Positions 1-8,987 of a DNA stretch of 64,000 bases are shown here, in pieces. Location of the stretch: NCBI RefSeq assembly GCF_016862395.1, contig NZ_BOMW01000019.1:155713-219712 (forward strand), read 5' to 3'. Origin of the DNA: Actinoplanes siamensis (lineage in GTDB: Bacteria > Actinomycetota > Actinomycetes > Mycobacteriales > Micromonosporaceae). Position numbers and translations under genes: made by a program. Under the pieces are notes generated by a model. It saw only the letters and a program-made list of their open reading frames with translations. It did not search any database and was not told the origin of the DNA. Numbering within the stretch: position 1 is the stretch's first letter; every line of letters starts with the position of its first letter.

Positions 1-52
1 TGCACGCCGTAGGGTGGAAGCCCACCGACAGACGACGTGAGGGGGCGGCTCA

Positions 53-250
53 ATGCCGTGGAGTTGGCGGTACGAGGACGTCGACGGCAAGCCGGTCGAC
101 GGGCCGGCCGAGACGTTCAGCAGCCAGGCCGACGCCGAGTCCTGGATCGGCCAGGAGTGGCGTCAGTTGCAGGGCGGCGGCGTCAGCACGGTCACCCTGG
201 TCGAGGACGACCGGGTCGACTATCAGATGAGCCTGCAGCCGGCGGATTGA
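53..250 (+). CDS. small soluble protein of unknown function
   Basis: A 65-residue acidic protein that I do not recognise as a named family. It begins MPWSWRYED and has no membrane segment, signal peptide or cysteine, so a small cytoplasmic protein is expected. A purine-rich GAGGGGGCGG stretch lies just before the ATG. Its TGA is followed after a single base by the GTG of the M50 protease, so the two are almost certainly co-transcribed and may be translationally coupled. The first 52 bases of the window hold nothing else I can identify. Function is unknown. Confidence 0.6.
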   Translation: MPWSWRYEDVDGKPVDGPAETFSSQADAESWIGQEWRQLQGGGVSTVTLVEDDRVDYQMSLQPAD

Positions 251-251
251 C

Positions 252-1067
252 GTGACCTACGAACCGGTCTACACGCGCACCCCGCGGAACGCGTTCGTAC
301 CGAGCCCGGTCTTCGTCGCCATCGTCGCGATCTTCGCGGTGAGCGGCGTGATGATCTGGACGAGGTTCGGCAACGTCGGGTTCGACGCGTTCCTGTTCGT
401 CGTCTCGGGCTGGCTGGTCTCGCTCTGCCTGCACGAGTACGCGCACGCCGTCGCCGCGTACTTCTCCGGCGACCTGACCGTGGCCGAGCGGGGCTACCTG
501 CGGCTCAACCCGCTGAAGTACACCAGCCCGCTGCTGTCCATCGTGCTCCCGGTGGTCGTGGTGATCCTCGGCGGCATCGGCCTGCCCGGCGGCGCGGTCT
601 GGATCGACCACCGGTACATCGACAGCCGCACCAAGGATTCGCTGATCAGCGCGTCCGGGCCGCTCACCAACGTCATCCTGGCGTTGGTGGCGGCGTCCCC
701 GTTCCTGGTCGGACTCGGACCGGACATCGTGGAGACCGGCTTCCGGACGGTCGTCTACACCGACCACCCGGAGTTCTGGCAGGCGCTCTCACTGCTCGCG
801 TTCCTGCAGATCACCGCGAGCGTGCTGAACCTGCTGCCGATCCCGGGCCTGGACGGCGGCAGCATCCTGCGGCCCTGGCTGAGCCCGGCCTACCGCCGGG
901 CCTGGGACACGTTCGCCCCGTTCGGTTTCCTGCTGCTGTTCGTGGCGCTCTGGCAGACCGATCTCGGAAGGTACTTCTCCGATCTGGTCTCCTGGCTCGC
1001 CGAGTTCATCGGGCTGAACACCGGCCTGATCTCCGGAGGCCTCGATCTGATGCGTTTCTGGAGCTGA
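252..1067 (+). CDS. M50 (site-2 type) membrane zinc metalloprotease
   Basis: A 271-residue polytopic membrane protein of the M50/site-2 protease group, which cleaves substrates inside or near the membrane. The zinc motif HEYAH lies at residues 61-65 within a hydrophobic segment. The second catalytic motif, N-x2-P followed by LDGG (about residues 193-203), supplies the third, Asp, ligand. Several hydrophobic helices surround both motifs, and there is no PDZ or CBS domain, so this is a compact form. The GTG start at 252 is set by the upstream stop one base away. Substrate is unknown; regulated intramembrane proteolysis of an anti-sigma factor is possible, but nothing nearby supports it. The gene ends facing an aldo/keto reductase across a hairpin. 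Confidence 0.85.
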   Translation: MTYEPVYTRTPRNAFVPSPVFVAIVAIFAVSGVMIWTRFGNVGFDAFLFVVSGWLVSLCLHEYAHAVAAYFSGDLTVAERGYLRLNPLKYTSPLLSIVLPVVVVILGGIGLPGGAVWIDHRYIDSRTKDSLISASGPLTNVILALVAASPFLVGLGPDIVETGFRTVVYTDHPEFWQALSLLAFLQITASVLNLLPIPGLDGGSILRPWLSPAYRRAWDTFAPFGFLLLFVALWQTDLGRYFSDLVSWLAEFIGLNTGLISGGLDLMRFWS

Positions 1068-1087
1068 GATCGGTGGCCGCGCCCGCG

Positions 1088-1109
1088 CTCCGGGGATCGC
1101 GCCCCGGAG
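1088..1109. terminator. bidirectional terminator hairpin
   Basis: Perfect 8-bp stem CTCCGGGG / CCCCGGAG with a 6-base loop, in the gap between two convergent genes (M50 protease and aldo/keto reductase). There is no T-run, as is usual in this kind of genome. Confidence 0.5.
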
Positions 1110-1190
1110 AGCCGTCGACGAGGACCGGAACGGACGAGGCGAAGCCGTGGTCCGTTCCGGCGCCCTCGCCGACGACGGGCGCAACCGGGT

Positions 1191-2189
1191 TTACGGGCGC
1201 TTGGCGGGGCTGGTCGTCAGCCCGGGGTCGCGGGTGACGATCGGGTCGACGATCTCGTCGATCGCCTTCAGCAGTGCGGGCTCCAGCTTCACCCCGGACG
1301 CCTTGACGTTGTCCCGGACCTGCTCGGGCCGGGACGCGCCGATGATCGCCGCGGAGACGTTCGGGTTGTTCAGCACCCAGGCGATCGCGAGCTGCCCCAT
1401 GGTCAGCCCGGCCTCGTCGGCGAGCGGCCGGAGACGGGCGACCGTGTTCAGCACGTCGTCCTCCAGCCAGCGGGCGATGAACCCGGCGCCGGACTTCTCG
1501 TCGGTGGCCCGCGACCCGGCCGGCGGCTGCTCGCCCGCCTTGTACTTGCCGGTCAGCACCCCCTGCGCCAGCGGCGACCAGACGATCTGACCCAGCCCCA
1601 GCTCCTGCGACGCCGGCACCACCTCGGCCTCGATCACCCGCCACAGGATCGAGTACTGCGGCTGGCTCGACACCAGACGGATCCGCAGGTCGTCGGCGAG
1701 CGCCTTGGCGGCGCGGATCTGCGAGGCGTCCCACTCGGACACGCCGATGTAGTGCGCCTTGCCCGCCCGGACCACGTCGGCGAACGCCTCCATGGTCTCC
1801 TCCAGCGGCGTGTTGTGGTCGTACCGGTGTGCCTGGTAGACGTCCACGTAGTCAGTGCCGAGCCGGCGCAGCGAGCCGTCGATCGAGGTCATGATGTGCT
1901 TGCGGGACAGGCCGCTGTCGTTGGCGCCCGGCCCGGTCCGCCAGTACACCTTGGTGAGGATTTCCAGGCCGTCGCGGCGCTCGTCCTTCAGCGCCCGGCC
2001 CAGCACCTCCTCGGCCCGGGTGCCGGCGTAGACGTCGGCGGTGTCGAACGTGGTGATCCCGGACTCGAGGGCCGCGCGCACACAGGCGAGCGCGGCCTCC
2101 TCCTCCACCTGGGACCCGTGGGTGATCCAGTTGCCGTAGGCGATCTCACTGACCAGAAGGCCGGAACGGCCGAGATGACGGAACTCCAT
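1191..2189 (-). CDS. aldo/keto reductase
   Basis: A 332-residue NADPH-dependent aldo/keto reductase of the Kv-beta/YghZ-like kind (starts MEFRHLGRSG). The catalytic tetrad is intact: Asp49 and Tyr54 in FDTADVY, Lys80 in ILTK and His121 in YQAHRYD. The C-terminal cofactor-binding stretch IIGASRPEQV, which holds the adenosine phosphate in this family, is present. Length is normal, no signal peptide is seen, and the protein should be cytosolic. The ATG lies 7 bases after a TAGGGT box, so the message is probably leaderless. It stands alone; the physiological carbonyl substrate cannot be read from sequence. Confidence 0.9.
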   Translation of the reverse strand: MEFRHLGRSGLLVSEIAYGNWITHGSQVEEEAALACVRAALESGITTFDTADVYAGTRAEEVLGRALKDERRDGLEILTKVYWRTGPGANDSGLSRKHIMTSIDGSLRRLGTDYVDVYQAHRYDHNTPLEETMEAFADVVRAGKAHYIGVSEWDASQIRAAKALADDLRIRLVSSQPQYSILWRVIEAEVVPASQELGLGQIVWSPLAQGVLTGKYKAGEQPPAGSRATDEKSGAGFIARWLEDDVLNTVARLRPLADEAGLTMGQLAIAWVLNNPNVSAAIIGASRPEQVRDNVKASGVKLEPALLKAIDEIVDPIVTRDPGLTTSPAKRP

Positions 2190-2196
2190 ACCTAGA

Positions 2197-2202
2197 ACCC
2201 TA
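2197..2202 (-). promoter_or_regulatory. -10 box, probable leaderless start
   Basis: TAGGGT followed by 7 bases and the ATG of the aldo/keto reductase. It fits the TANNNT -10 rule of actinobacteria with transcription starting at the start codon. Confidence 0.5.
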
Positions 2203-2210
2203 TCGAAGTA

Positions 2211-5200
2211 CTAGAGAACCGGCCGCCGGTCCGGGCGTGCCCGCCCGATCTCCTCGACCGCGTCGGCGCGCTCCACGTACCGGGTCTCCACCAGCAGCTG
2301 GCCCTGCCGGTCCACGGCGCCCCAGCGCCCCGCCTCGTCGGCGATCAGGAACGCCGACGGGTGCAGCACCACGGCCTTGTGCACCGGCGCCAGCACCTGC
2401 TGCCCGGCCCGGTCCACCACGCCGAAGCCGGTGCCCGCGTCGACCACCGCGAATCCGGTGTCGCTGAAGCCGTCGACCGGCCCGCCGGTGCTCAGCACCG
2501 TGGCGAACTGCCGGTACTTCGGCTGCACCGCGATCCGCCCGTGCTTGTCGACGGCACCCCAGGCGCCGCCGCGCCGGAACAGCGCCAGCCCGTTGCGGAA
2601 CGGCCGGACGTCCTCGAACCCGCCCGGCACGATCAGCCGCTCGTTCCGGTCGATCGCGAACCAGCCGCCCTCGGCGTCCCGGGTCACCCAGGCCACACCC
2701 TCGGCGAACCCGCCGGCCGCGAGATACCCGGAGTCCGCGCCGATCAGCACCGCCCCGGAGGCGTCGATCAGCTCCCAGGCCGGCGACTCGGGGCGCCGCA
2801 CCCACGCGACCCCCTCGGCGAACGGCTGGGCCTGCGCGTACCGCGGCTCGACCGCCGCGGCGTACCCCCAGAGGTTCGTCCCGTCGTCGCGCAGCGGCAC
2901 CGGCGCCGGTGGCAGGTTCAGCAGCTCCTCGCGGGAGCGGGGGTACGGGCCCCAGCCGTCGCCGGACCGCCGCGAGATCACGTCGAGCGCCAGCTCGATC
3001 CGCTCCACCAGCTCCGGATCGCCACCCTGACACAGGTCCAGCGCCCGCTCGAAGTGGTTCACCGCCTCCAGCAACCGCCCCTGCTCGAACGCCGACCGCC
3101 CGGCCAGCTCGCGGATCTCCGCCCGCACCCGCGCCGGCAGTTCCGGCGAGTCGGCCCGCGCGTACAGCCGGTCCGCCTCGCCGAACTCGCCACGCCACTG
3201 CAGCACGTGCGCCAGCCGGGTCTGCGTGATCGACACGGTCCGCGCCTCGCCGGAGGCCTCCGCGTGCCGCAGCGCCTCGCGCCCGTCGGCCAGCGCGTCG
3301 TCCAGCTCGCCGAGCACCCGGGAGACGACCGCGCGCAGGCTGAGCAGCCCGGCGCGCACGTTGTCCCGCTCGGCGAACTCCAGCCGGTCGGTCAGCCGGT
3401 CGATCAGGTCCCAGAGCCGGTCCGGCTCGTCGATCTGCTCGCGTAGCGTCCGCGGATCGAACATCCAGGGGTAGGCGGCGAGGATCTCCTCCGGGTCGGC
3501 ACGCCGCCGGTCCGCCGGGGCGCGCTGGTCCCGCCGCTGCCGGATCGGCTCGATCGCCGCCTCTCCGAGGCGAGGACCAGGTTCCTGGTCCGAGCCGTCC
3601 GCCGCGGCCGGCTCGCTTCCCGATGCGACGGTACGTACGTCCGGGTCCGCGACCGGCCCGTCCACGATCCCAGCCGCCTCGGTCGCGACGGGCGTCTCCG
3701 CCACGGTGCCCGTGGTCTCAGCGACCTGGCTTGTGGCCGGCGCCTCGGCCGCGGTGTCCGCGGTGTCAGCGACCTGGCTTGCGGCCGGCGTCTCGGCCGC
3801 GGTGTCCGCGGTGTCAGCGACCTCGCTTGCGGCCGGCGCCTCGGGAACTCCGGCGGGTTCAGCCGTTCCGGCCGCGGCCGGCGTCTCGGCCGCGGTGTCC
3901 GCGGTCTCGGCCGACCCGGTCGCGGAAGTGTCGCCATCGACGGATGCGGACTCCCTGTCCGTCCCGCCCGCCACGGGCTCCTCGACGATGGGCGGGACGG
4001 CGGCGGTCGTCTCGGTCGCGGTGTCGTCGGCGAGTGCGATGACCGGCTCGGTCCCGCTGTGGTGGTGCGCAGCGACGGATCCCGGTTCGGACGAGCCGTG
4101 GGCGTCCCCGGACGCCGGTCCCGCACCGGCACTCGCCGTTCCGGCCGAGACACCGCCGTCCTTCGGAGCGCTCGCCGTCCAGGCGACTTCAGCCGCCGCA
4201 GCCGGGCCGTCCTCGTCCAGCTCACCCGCAGCAGCCGAGTCCCCCTCGTCCGGCTCACGCGCTCCAGCCGGGTCCCCTTCGTCGGGCTCGTCGGTCGTGG
4301 CCGGGTCCGCTTCGTCGGGCTTATCGGTCGTGGCCACGGGCTCCGCCACGGCGGGCGGCCACCCCGGAATGCTGACATCCACCTCAGCGCCGGCCAACTG
4401 CCCGGCAAAGCCGCTTACCGGACTGACCGGCCGTTCCGCGATCTCGGCGTCCTCCGTGCCGACCTCGGAGCCACCCACCCCGCTGACCGGCCGCGCCACG
4501 AGATCAGGCGTGGGGGCCGGGCTGGCCGGCTGGGCCGGGAGGTCAGGGGCCGGGGCCGGGCTGGCCGGCTGGGCCGGGAGGTCAGCGGCCGGGGCCGGGC
4601 TGACCGGCTGGTCCACCGGGGCGGTGGCGGGTACGGCGCTGACCGGTTCCTCCACGAGGTCGCGGACCAGCACGATCTCATCGGCGGATTCGGTAGGCAC
4701 GGCGACGTCGCCGGGCGTCGGCTCGGCCAGCGGCACGCCCGCCCCGGAGACGGGCACCAATTCCGCCGGTTCCGGCTCACCCGGCGACGCCTGGTCCGCG
4801 GCTTCGTGCGCGCCGGCGGCCCGTTCGGTCTCCGGCTGCTCGTGCCGGCCCGGCCGCTCGAAGACCTCGGCCCGCTCATGCCGCCCGAACCCGGCGTGCG
4901 CGGCAGCGATCCACTCCGGAATGTCCCCGCCCGGGTTCTCGTTCCCGAGCGGACTCTCCTGCAGCTCCTCCACCCGCGCGTGGCTGTGGTGTCCCACCGG
5001 GCCGGCCGGGGACGCCATCTCCGGCTCGGCGGCCTCCGACGTGGACTCCTCCCAGTCGCCCGCCGCCGGAACGTCCTCCAGCGCCAGCCGTGCCTGCGTG
5101 ACCTCCAAGGCGCTCGGCTCGGGACCCTCGATCGTCAGGCGGGTCTGGGTGATCTCGGCATCGTCCGGCATCGGAACCGTCAGCCGAGCGTGCGTGATCT

Positions 5201-7193
5201 CCGCATCGCTCGCCGCAACAACCTCCGCCTGGCCGGTCCGGGCCGGAGCAGTCTGTGCCGCGGCGGCGTCAGGCGAAGCAGTCGGCGCCGCGGCGACCTC
5301 GGCCGGAGCGGCCTGCGGCGCGGAGTTCTGAGCAGCGGCCTCGGACTCGGCGCCCGGGGACTCCGCGTCCGAGGCGGCCTCGGCCTCGGCGATGAACCAC
5401 CCGGCCGGCCTGGCCGGTTCCGCCTCGACCACGATCTCCGGGTCCGCCAGCGGCGAGGTCTCCGGAACCGGCGTCTCGGCGCCGAGCCCGCTCATCGACA
5501 GCAGCCAGCCGAGCCCACGCGGCTCCGTGGCGGGTTCCGCCGCGCCCGCGGGCTGCGGCGTGCCCTCTCCGAGCGGAAGCCCGGTGACCGGCCGCTCGAC
5601 CCCTGCAAAGGACTGCGGCGTGGCCGGAGCCTCCGCCTCCGCAAAGGACTGCGGCGTGGCCGGAGCCTCCGGTCCTGCGAACGGCATGTCCGAGACGGCC
5701 CGGCGGGGATCGATGGCCTGGGTGCGCTCCTCCGACGGGAACGAGGCTCCGGCGGGCTGACCCGGCTGCACCTGGCCGTGCGCGAACTGACCCTGGCCGA
5801 GTTCCTGCTCCGGCACCCCGGCGGCGCGCCACCCGGCAATCCCGGAGACGGGGGCGGCCCCGGCGGCCGGACCCTGCCCAGGAACCGGCGCCGACGCGAT
5901 CCCGGAGACGGGAGCGGGAGCCATCCCGGAGACGGGTGCCGGAGCCATTCCGGAGACGGGTGCCGAGGCGATGCCGGAGACCGGAGCGGAAGCCACCCCG
6001 GAGACCGGATGCACCGGAGCCGGCCCGGGCCGCGGGGCAGTGCCCGGCCGCCCCTGGCCCGGATGCGCCGGAGCCTGCCCGGGATGCGCCTGGGCCGGCG
6101 GCGGGGTGTACCCGGGCGGCAACGGCGCGCCCGGGTAGACCGCCGCGGGCGGCACCACCGGCTGCTGCGGCGTCACCCGGGTCGGCTGAGCAGCCGGCCG
6201 CGCAGGAGCCGGACTGTTCCGCTCCTGCGGGACCGGCCGGAGGTCGAAGGGCGCCTCGGGCGTACGCCCGGCGTCACGCCGTGCCGGGAACGCGCTCGGC
6301 GGGGCAGGTCGCGCACTGCCGTAGGTGGGTCCGGCCGGCGAGACCTGCCGTGGCCCCGGACCGGTCCGCGGCCCACCCTGCTCGGGCATGGGCCGCCGCT
6401 GGGGAAGCCCGCCCTCCTGTTCGGGCGCGGGCCGGCGCTGCGGGAACCCGCCTTCCTGCTCGGGCATGGGCCGGCGCTGCGGGAACCCGCTTTCCTGCTC
6501 GGGCCGCCCCGCGAAACCACCCTGAGCCCCGAACCGGGACTGCGACGGGGGCGGAGGAACCGGCGCACCCGGCGCCGCGGCCCCACCCCGCACCGGCTGC
6601 CCCGCACCAGGCCCCGGCCGTCCCCACTGCTGCTGCGGCTGGGGGCCGGGCTGCTGCGGCTGGGGGCCGGGCTGCTGCCCCCACCCCTCCGGCCCGCGCG
6701 GCGCGGGCCCGTCCGGGCGGGGCACCCGGGCCGCTCCGGCAGCACCGGACCGCCCCGGCGACACCGGACCGGAGGCGGGCCGGCCGGGCGAGACGGGCGC
6801 CGACGATCCCGGGACGGAGCCGGGATTCACCGGTACGGAAGGAGCCCCGCGCCCGTAGACCGCAGCCGCCCCACGCCGCTGATCCCCGTACGGCCGGTTC
6901 CACGACGCTTCGTCCCGGGAGTCACGCCGGCCACCGCCGTACCGCTGCGGATCCTCGGCCGGAACCCGGCCACGGCCCTGCGGCGCGCCGCCTCCCGGAG
7001 CCGAGCTGACCGGCGCCGCCCCGGACGAGCCGTGCGGCGTCTCGGAGACCGGGGTGTACACGGCCTTGCGCCGGCCCGGATCGCCGGGGTACCGCTGGCC
7101 GGGAAGCGGCTCCCACTCCCAGGTGATCTCGTAGACCCACGCCGGTTCGTCGTCCCAGCCTTCCGCGCCCGGGCGGGAGCTCCAACCGTTCAT
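2211..7193 (-). CDS. giant Pro/Ala-rich protein with TPR-like and WG-repeat C-terminus
   Basis: A 1660-residue protein in three parts. Residues 1-60 (starting MNGWSSRPG) are ordered and Trp-rich. About 60-1220 is low-complexity, rich in Pro, Ala, Glu and Gly, with several tandem repeats, and should be disordered. About 1240-1430 is helical and TPR-like. From about 1440 to the end come WG (beta) repeats of the form GVAWV..GGWFAIDRNERL and WGAVDKHGRI. There is no signal peptide or membrane segment. I chose the ATG at 7193 because upstream codons lack the ordered pattern. WG repeats occur in large repeat proteins of poorly known function, often thought to bind partners. An opposite-strand open frame covers it but has unnatural composition. 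It lies head to head with an ABC exporter operon. Function is unknown; a scaffold or cell-surface-associated role is a guess. Confidence 0.75.
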   Translation of the reverse strand: MNGWSSRPGAEGWDDEPAWVYEITWEWEPLPGQRYPGDPGRRKAVYTPVSETPHGSSGAAPVSSAPGGGAPQGRGRVPAEDPQRYGGGRRDSRDEASWNRPYGDQRRGAAAVYGRGAPSVPVNPGSVPGSSAPVSPGRPASGPVSPGRSGAAGAARVPRPDGPAPRGPEGWGQQPGPQPQQPGPQPQQQWGRPGPGAGQPVRGGAAAPGAPVPPPPSQSRFGAQGGFAGRPEQESGFPQRRPMPEQEGGFPQRRPAPEQEGGLPQRRPMPEQGGPRTGPGPRQVSPAGPTYGSARPAPPSAFPARRDAGRTPEAPFDLRPVPQERNSPAPARPAAQPTRVTPQQPVVPPAAVYPGAPLPPGYTPPPAQAHPGQAPAHPGQGRPGTAPRPGPAPVHPVSGVASAPVSGIASAPVSGMAPAPVSGMAPAPVSGIASAPVPGQGPAAGAAPVSGIAGWRAAGVPEQELGQGQFAHGQVQPGQPAGASFPSEERTQAIDPRRAVSDMPFAGPEAPATPQSFAEAEAPATPQSFAGVERPVTGLPLGEGTPQPAGAAEPATEPRGLGWLLSMSGLGAETPVPETSPLADPEIVVEAEPARPAGWFIAEAEAASDAESPGAESEAAAQNSAPQAAPAEVAAAPTASPDAAAAQTAPARTGQAEVVAASDAEITHARLTVPMPDDAEITQTRLTIEGPEPSALEVTQARLALEDVPAAGDWEESTSEAAEPEMASPAGPVGHHSHARVEELQESPLGNENPGGDIPEWIAAAHAGFGRHERAEVFERPGRHEQPETERAAGAHEAADQASPGEPEPAELVPVSGAGVPLAEPTPGDVAVPTESADEIVLVRDLVEEPVSAVPATAPVDQPVSPAPAADLPAQPASPAPAPDLPAQPASPAPTPDLVARPVSGVGGSEVGTEDAEIAERPVSPVSGFAGQLAGAEVDVSIPGWPPAVAEPVATTDKPDEADPATTDEPDEGDPAGAREPDEGDSAAAGELDEDGPAAAAEVAWTASAPKDGGVSAGTASAGAGPASGDAHGSSEPGSVAAHHHSGTEPVIALADDTATETTAAVPPIVEEPVAGGTDRESASVDGDTSATGSAETADTAAETPAAAGTAEPAGVPEAPAASEVADTADTAAETPAASQVADTADTAAEAPATSQVAETTGTVAETPVATEAAGIVDGPVADPDVRTVASGSEPAAADGSDQEPGPRLGEAAIEPIRQRRDQRAPADRRRADPEEILAAYPWMFDPRTLREQIDEPDRLWDLIDRLTDRLEFAERDNVRAGLLSLRAVVSRVLGELDDALADGREALRHAEASGEARTVSITQTRLAHVLQWRGEFGEADRLYARADSPELPARVRAEIRELAGRSAFEQGRLLEAVNHFERALDLCQGGDPELVERIELALDVISRRSGDGWGPYPRSREELLNLPPAPVPLRDDGTNLWGYAAAVEPRYAQAQPFAEGVAWVRRPESPAWELIDASGAVLIGADSGYLAAGGFAEGVAWVTRDAEGGWFAIDRNERLIVPGGFEDVRPFRNGLALFRRGGAWGAVDKHGRIAVQPKYRQFATVLSTGGPVDGFSDTGFAVVDAGTGFGVVDRAGQQVLAPVHKAVVLHPSAFLIADEAGRWGAVDRQGQLLVETRYVERADAVEEIGRARPDRRPVL
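3721..3841. repeat. 48-bp tandem repeat inside the WG protein gene
   Basis: About two and a half copies of a 48-bp unit beginning GCGACCTGGCTTG, in frame. It encodes a 16-residue repeat of the form ADTADTAAETPAASQV in the disordered part of the protein. Confidence 0.8.
4503..4617. repeat. 39-bp tandem repeat inside the WG protein gene
   Basis: About three copies of a 39-bp unit (GAGGTCA recurs at 4539 and 4578), encoding a 13-residue Pro/Ala repeat (DLPAQPASPAPAP). Confidence 0.8.
5890..6010. repeat. 24-bp tandem repeat inside the WG protein gene
   Basis: Five or six copies of a 24-bp unit (CCCGGAGACGGG recurs every 24 bases), encoding the octapeptide PVSGIASA and variants such as PVSGMAPA. 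Confidence 0.8.
6378..6504. repeat. 39-bp tandem repeat inside the WG protein gene
   Basis: Three copies of a 39-bp unit (CGGGC-TGGGCCG recurring at about 6383, 6422 and 6461), encoding a 13-residue repeat RRPMPEQEGGFPQ near the N-terminus. Confidence 0.75.
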
Positions 7194-7333
7194 CGGGCAG
7201 CCAGGCCCGGCGATTGGCAACGCTCCGTCACGGCGAACTCCAACGTGTGTCAAAAAATCGAGCCGTGGCCGGCCGGGGACCCGGGTACAGTCTCCCGGCT
7301 CCACTGCGGGTCGGTGGAAAGGAGACTAGCGGC

Positions 7334-8194
7334 GTGGCCGGGAAGGACGCCAGCGTGCTCACGATCTCTCCGGATGGGCCGTTACGCGGCTCGATTACTA
7401 CTTTCGGTGCACTGGCCGGGTCGGGTTTCCGGCGCTACACCACCTATCGTCAGGCCACCATAGCCGGAACGTTCACCAATGTGGTCTTCGGCTACCTGCG
7501 CTGTTATGTCCTGCTCGCGGTGGCGGCGAGCACGCTGGGCAACCGACCGGCCGGGTACGACACGGAACAGCTCGCCACGTACGTCTGGTTGGGTCAGGGG
7601 CTACTCAGTGTAGTGATGCTGTGGGGCTGGTCGGAGCTCGCCGAACGCATCCGAACCGGTGACGTCGCGTCCGATCTGTTACGTCCGGTTCCGCCGCTCG
7701 TGGCATATCTGGCGGCCGACCTGGGCCGGTCGGCGCACGCCATGCTCACCCGGTTCGTCGCCCCGGTGGTGGTCGGCGCCCTGTGCTTCCCGCTGCGGGT
7801 GCCGACCCGCTGGCAGACGGTCCCGCTCTTCCTGGTCTCGGTGCTGCTCGCGGTGGTGGTCAGCTTCGGCTGCCGGTACCTGGTGAACGCCACCGCGTAC
7901 TGGCTGCACGACGCCCGCGGCCCGATCATGATGTGGGTGCTCGGCGCCGGCGTGCTGGGCGGCCTGTACTTCCCGCTGCGCCTGCTGCCGGACTGGCTGG
8001 CGATCACGCTCTGGCTGGGCACCCCGATGCCGAGCATCCTGCAGACCCCGCTGGACGTGGCCGCCGAGCGGGACGGCCCGGACCTGCAGCTGGCGCTGGT
8101 CGCGCTGCAGGCCGGCTGGGCGGTCGCGTTGCTGGCGCTGGCCGCGGCGGTGCAGCGCCGGGCCGAGCGCAGGCTGGTGGTGCAGGGTGGGTGA
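7334..8194 (+). CDS. ABC-2 type exporter permease, first subunit
   Basis: A 286-residue integral membrane protein of the ABC2_membrane_6 type, with about six hydrophobic helices. It should form the channel of an exporter together with the next permease, powered by the ATPase two genes on. I chose the GTG at 7334 because a strong GGAAAGGAG ribosome site precedes it; the in-frame open stretch back to 7214 has no such signal. A TACAGT -10-like box is at 7286-7291. The stop overlaps the next start by 8 bases, implying coupled translation. Substrate is unknown. Confidence 0.85.
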   Translation: MAGKDASVLTISPDGPLRGSITTFGALAGSGFRRYTTYRQATIAGTFTNVVFGYLRCYVLLAVAASTLGNRPAGYDTEQLATYVWLGQGLLSVVMLWGWSELAERIRTGDVASDLLRPVPPLVAYLAADLGRSAHAMLTRFVAPVVVGALCFPLRVPTRWQTVPLFLVSVLLAVVVSFGCRYLVNATAYWLHDARGPIMMWVLGAGVLGGLYFPLRLLPDWLAITLWLGTPMPSILQTPLDVAAERDGPDLQLALVALQAGWAVALLALAAAVQRRAERRLVVQGG

Positions 8195-8987
8195 GCTGCG
8201 GGCGTACGCGGCCCTGGCGGGCGCCCAGGCCAGATCGGTGCTCGCCTACCGTGCCTCGTTCGTCGTCGAGCTGCTCGGCAACGTCGGTGCCACGGTCTTC
8301 GACGTGCTCACCGTGCTGGCGCTGTTCCGCGCCACCGACCGGATCGGCGGCTTCGCGCTGCCCGAGGCGCTGCTGATGACGAGCATCACGTCCGCCGGTT
8401 TCGCGCTGGCCGACTTCCTGATCGGCAATGTGGACCGGCTCAAGACCTACGTCCGGGCCGGCACTCTGGACGCGGTGCTGGTCCGGCCGCTCGGCGCGCT
8501 GCCCCAGTTGCTGCTCATGGACCTGCCGATGCGCAAGCTGCTGCGGGTGGTGTTCGGGTTCGGCGTGCTGGCCGTCGCGCTCGGCCTGAACGACATCGAC
8601 TGGACGCCGGCCCGAGTGTTGTTGATCACCCTCTCGCCGCTGTGCGGCATGGTGTTCCTCGGCTCGATCTTCGTGATCAGCGCGAGCCTGGCGTTCTGGT
8701 GGGTGGACTCGGGTGAGGTCGGCTCCGCGTTCACCTACGGGGGGCGGGACTTCGCGTCATACCCGATCACCGTCTACGGCCCGGTCTTCCGCGGCCTGTT
8801 CGCGTACGCCCTCGGTTTCGCCTTCGTCTCCTACCAGCCGGCGCTGGCCCTGCTCGGCCGCGCCGACCCGCTGGGTCTGCCGTCCGGGGCCGGCTTCGCC
8901 GCGCCCTTGGTCGCGCTCGCCGCGGCGGCCGTCGCCACCGGTGTCTGGCGCACCGGGATCCGCCACTACCGGAGCACTGGATCATGA
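8187..8987 (+). CDS. ABC-2 type exporter permease, second subunit
   Basis: A 266-residue permease of the same family as the upstream gene, with about six membrane helices and the typical N-terminal stretch (YAALAGAQARSVLAYRASF) leading into the first helix. With the partner permease and the downstream ATPase it completes a three-gene export system. It starts at GTG 8187 inside the end of the previous gene and ends in an ATGA overlap with the ATPase. Two unlike permeases plus one ATPase is the usual layout of this family. No substrate clue lies alongside. Confidence 0.88.
   Translation: MGELRAYAALAGAQARSVLAYRASFVVELLGNVGATVFDVLTVLALFRATDRIGGFALPEALLMTSITSAGFALADFLIGNVDRLKTYVRAGTLDAVLVRPLGALPQLLLMDLPMRKLLRVVFGFGVLAVALGLNDIDWTPARVLLITLSPLCGMVFLGSIFVISASLAFWWVDSGEVGSAFTYGGRDFASYPITVYGPVFRGLFAYALGFAFVSYQPALALLGRADPLGLPSGAGFAAPLVALAAAAVATGVWRTGIRHYRSTGS

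Noticed and set aside
1752..2195. Val/Gly/His-rich frame opposite the aldo/keto reductase, and similar frames opposite most genes
   Set aside because: Typical complementary-strand artefacts of high third-position GC; no start signals or domains.
3721..6504. Tandem repeats as a possible CRISPR-like or satellite array
   Set aside because: Units are multiples of three, in frame, without spacers, and encode low-complexity peptides.
4059..7463. 1134-residue plus-strand open frame opposite the WG-repeat gene
   Set aside because: The product is almost only Arg, Gly and Pro with no natural domain; the minus-strand frame gives TPR-like and WG repeats. It is an antisense shadow of GC-rich coding DNA.
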